Shown here: piece after piece, positions 5,707 through 6,026 of the stretch
How the letters are laid out: every line of letters begins with the position of its first letter
Position numbering within the stretch: position 1 is the stretch's first letter
DNA from: an archaeon
GTDB lineage: Archaea > Asgardarchaeota > Hermodarchaeia > Hermodarchaeales > Hermodarchaeaceae
Length of the DNA: 6,026 nucleotides
Assembly (NCBI GenBank): GCA_016550405.1
Contig: JABXGX010000146.1
Coordinates: 1 to 6,026, forward strand
Direction: 5' to 3'
Made by a program: the position numbers and the translations under genes
Notes under the pieces: model-generated
Seen by the model: only the letters and a program-made list of their open reading frames with translations
What the model was told of the DNA's origin: nothing
The model's database searches: none

Positions 5707-6026
5707 ATGTGTAAATCTATGTCCGGACGTGAGACGCTAATTAAGCAGGTTGTCATAGAATTCGCCGGCGAAGACGCATTTGAAGTAGTTAGACACTTAA
5801 AAGATAACGAAGAAACGACTGATGAGGAAATTGCAAACGAAACGGGCATGCGCCTAAATGCCGTCCGCAAGATCCTTTACAAACTTTACGATCTTCATTT
5901 AGCGTCATATCGCCGAACCCGCGACAAACAAACCGGTTGGTTTGTTTACTACTGGATATTAGAACCTGAACGGATTCATGGCTTACTCCGAGACAAAAAG
6001 AACAAGGTTCTTGATAAGCTGCAACA
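5707..6026 (+). CDS. tfe: Transcription factor E alpha subunit (TFE), 3'-truncated by window end
   Basis: TFE, the archaeal homologue of TFIIE-alpha, stabilises the open promoter complex through contacts with the RNA polymerase clamp. The window holds the N-terminal extended winged-helix domain: IKQVVIEFAGEDAFEVVRHL (12-31), then TDEEIANETG and LNAVRKILYKLYDLHLASYR (50-69). The wing is RRTRDKQTGWFVYYW (69-83), with the aromatic tip typical of the family, followed by the start of the coiled-coil linker helix (LRDKKNKVLDKLQ). The reading frame is open at the window end, so the C-terminal zinc ribbon is not visible. Two starts are possible: ATG at 5707 (106 codons seen) or ATG at 5719 (MSGRETLIKQ); family N-termini fit either. 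It is the third gene after MBF1 and aTrm56 but probably has its own promoter. Confidence 0.93.
   Translation, partial: MCKSMSGRETLIKQVVIEFAGEDAFEVVRHLKDNEETTDEEIANETGMRLNAVRKILYKLYDLHLASYRRTRDKQTGWFVYYWILEPERIHGLLRDKKNKVLDKLQ

Overview
The window is archaeal chromosomal DNA packed with core information-processing and protein-quality genes. Every gene with a clear assignment is an archaeal or archaeo-eukaryotic type: DnaG-type primase, A/V-ATPase subunit D, NAC, a PUA-domain RNA-binding protein, proteasome-activating nucleotidase (PAN), MBF1, aTrm56 and TFE-alpha. The DNA is moderately AT-rich, prefers CGA for arginine, and uses TTG and GTG starts next to GAGG-type ribosome binding sites. A PUA-NAC pairing and a PAN beside MBF1 fit a euryarchaeal or related lineage (Asgard cannot be excluded). 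Sequence alone does not settle the taxon.

Layout. Rightward block (1-2215): dnaG, whose 5' end is missing or damaged at the window edge; a 98-residue three-helix membrane protein of unknown function; then atpD 9 nt downstream. Leftward block (2221-4376, minus strand; transcription order PAN, PUA protein, NAC): NAC converges on atpD with only 5 nt between stop codons. A 140-nt divergent promoter region (4377-4516) follows. Rightward block (4517-6026): MBF1, aTrm56 and the first 106 codons of TFE, which runs off the window.

How the genes fit together. The minus-strand block combines protein birth (NAC at the ribosome exit tunnel), RNA binding (PUA protein) and protein death (PAN, the proteasome unfoldase). 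It faces a block of transcription and tRNA-maturation factors: MBF1, the 2'-O-methylase of tRNA C56, and the initiation factor TFE.

Main things to look at again. (1) The PUA gene is clearly about 157 residues long, but its N-terminal half has no ATG, GTG or TTG start and lies in the same frame directly after the PAN stop codon; calling it from its first ATG loses a conserved half. (2) The 5' end of dnaG is broken by an in-frame TGA at 9-11, in a way that looks like a short deletion or a contig-end error. (3) atpD is separated from any other ATPase subunit gene and paired with an unknown small membrane protein. No mobile element, CRISPR array, tRNA or rRNA gene was recognised, and I see no strong case for a wholly new system here.
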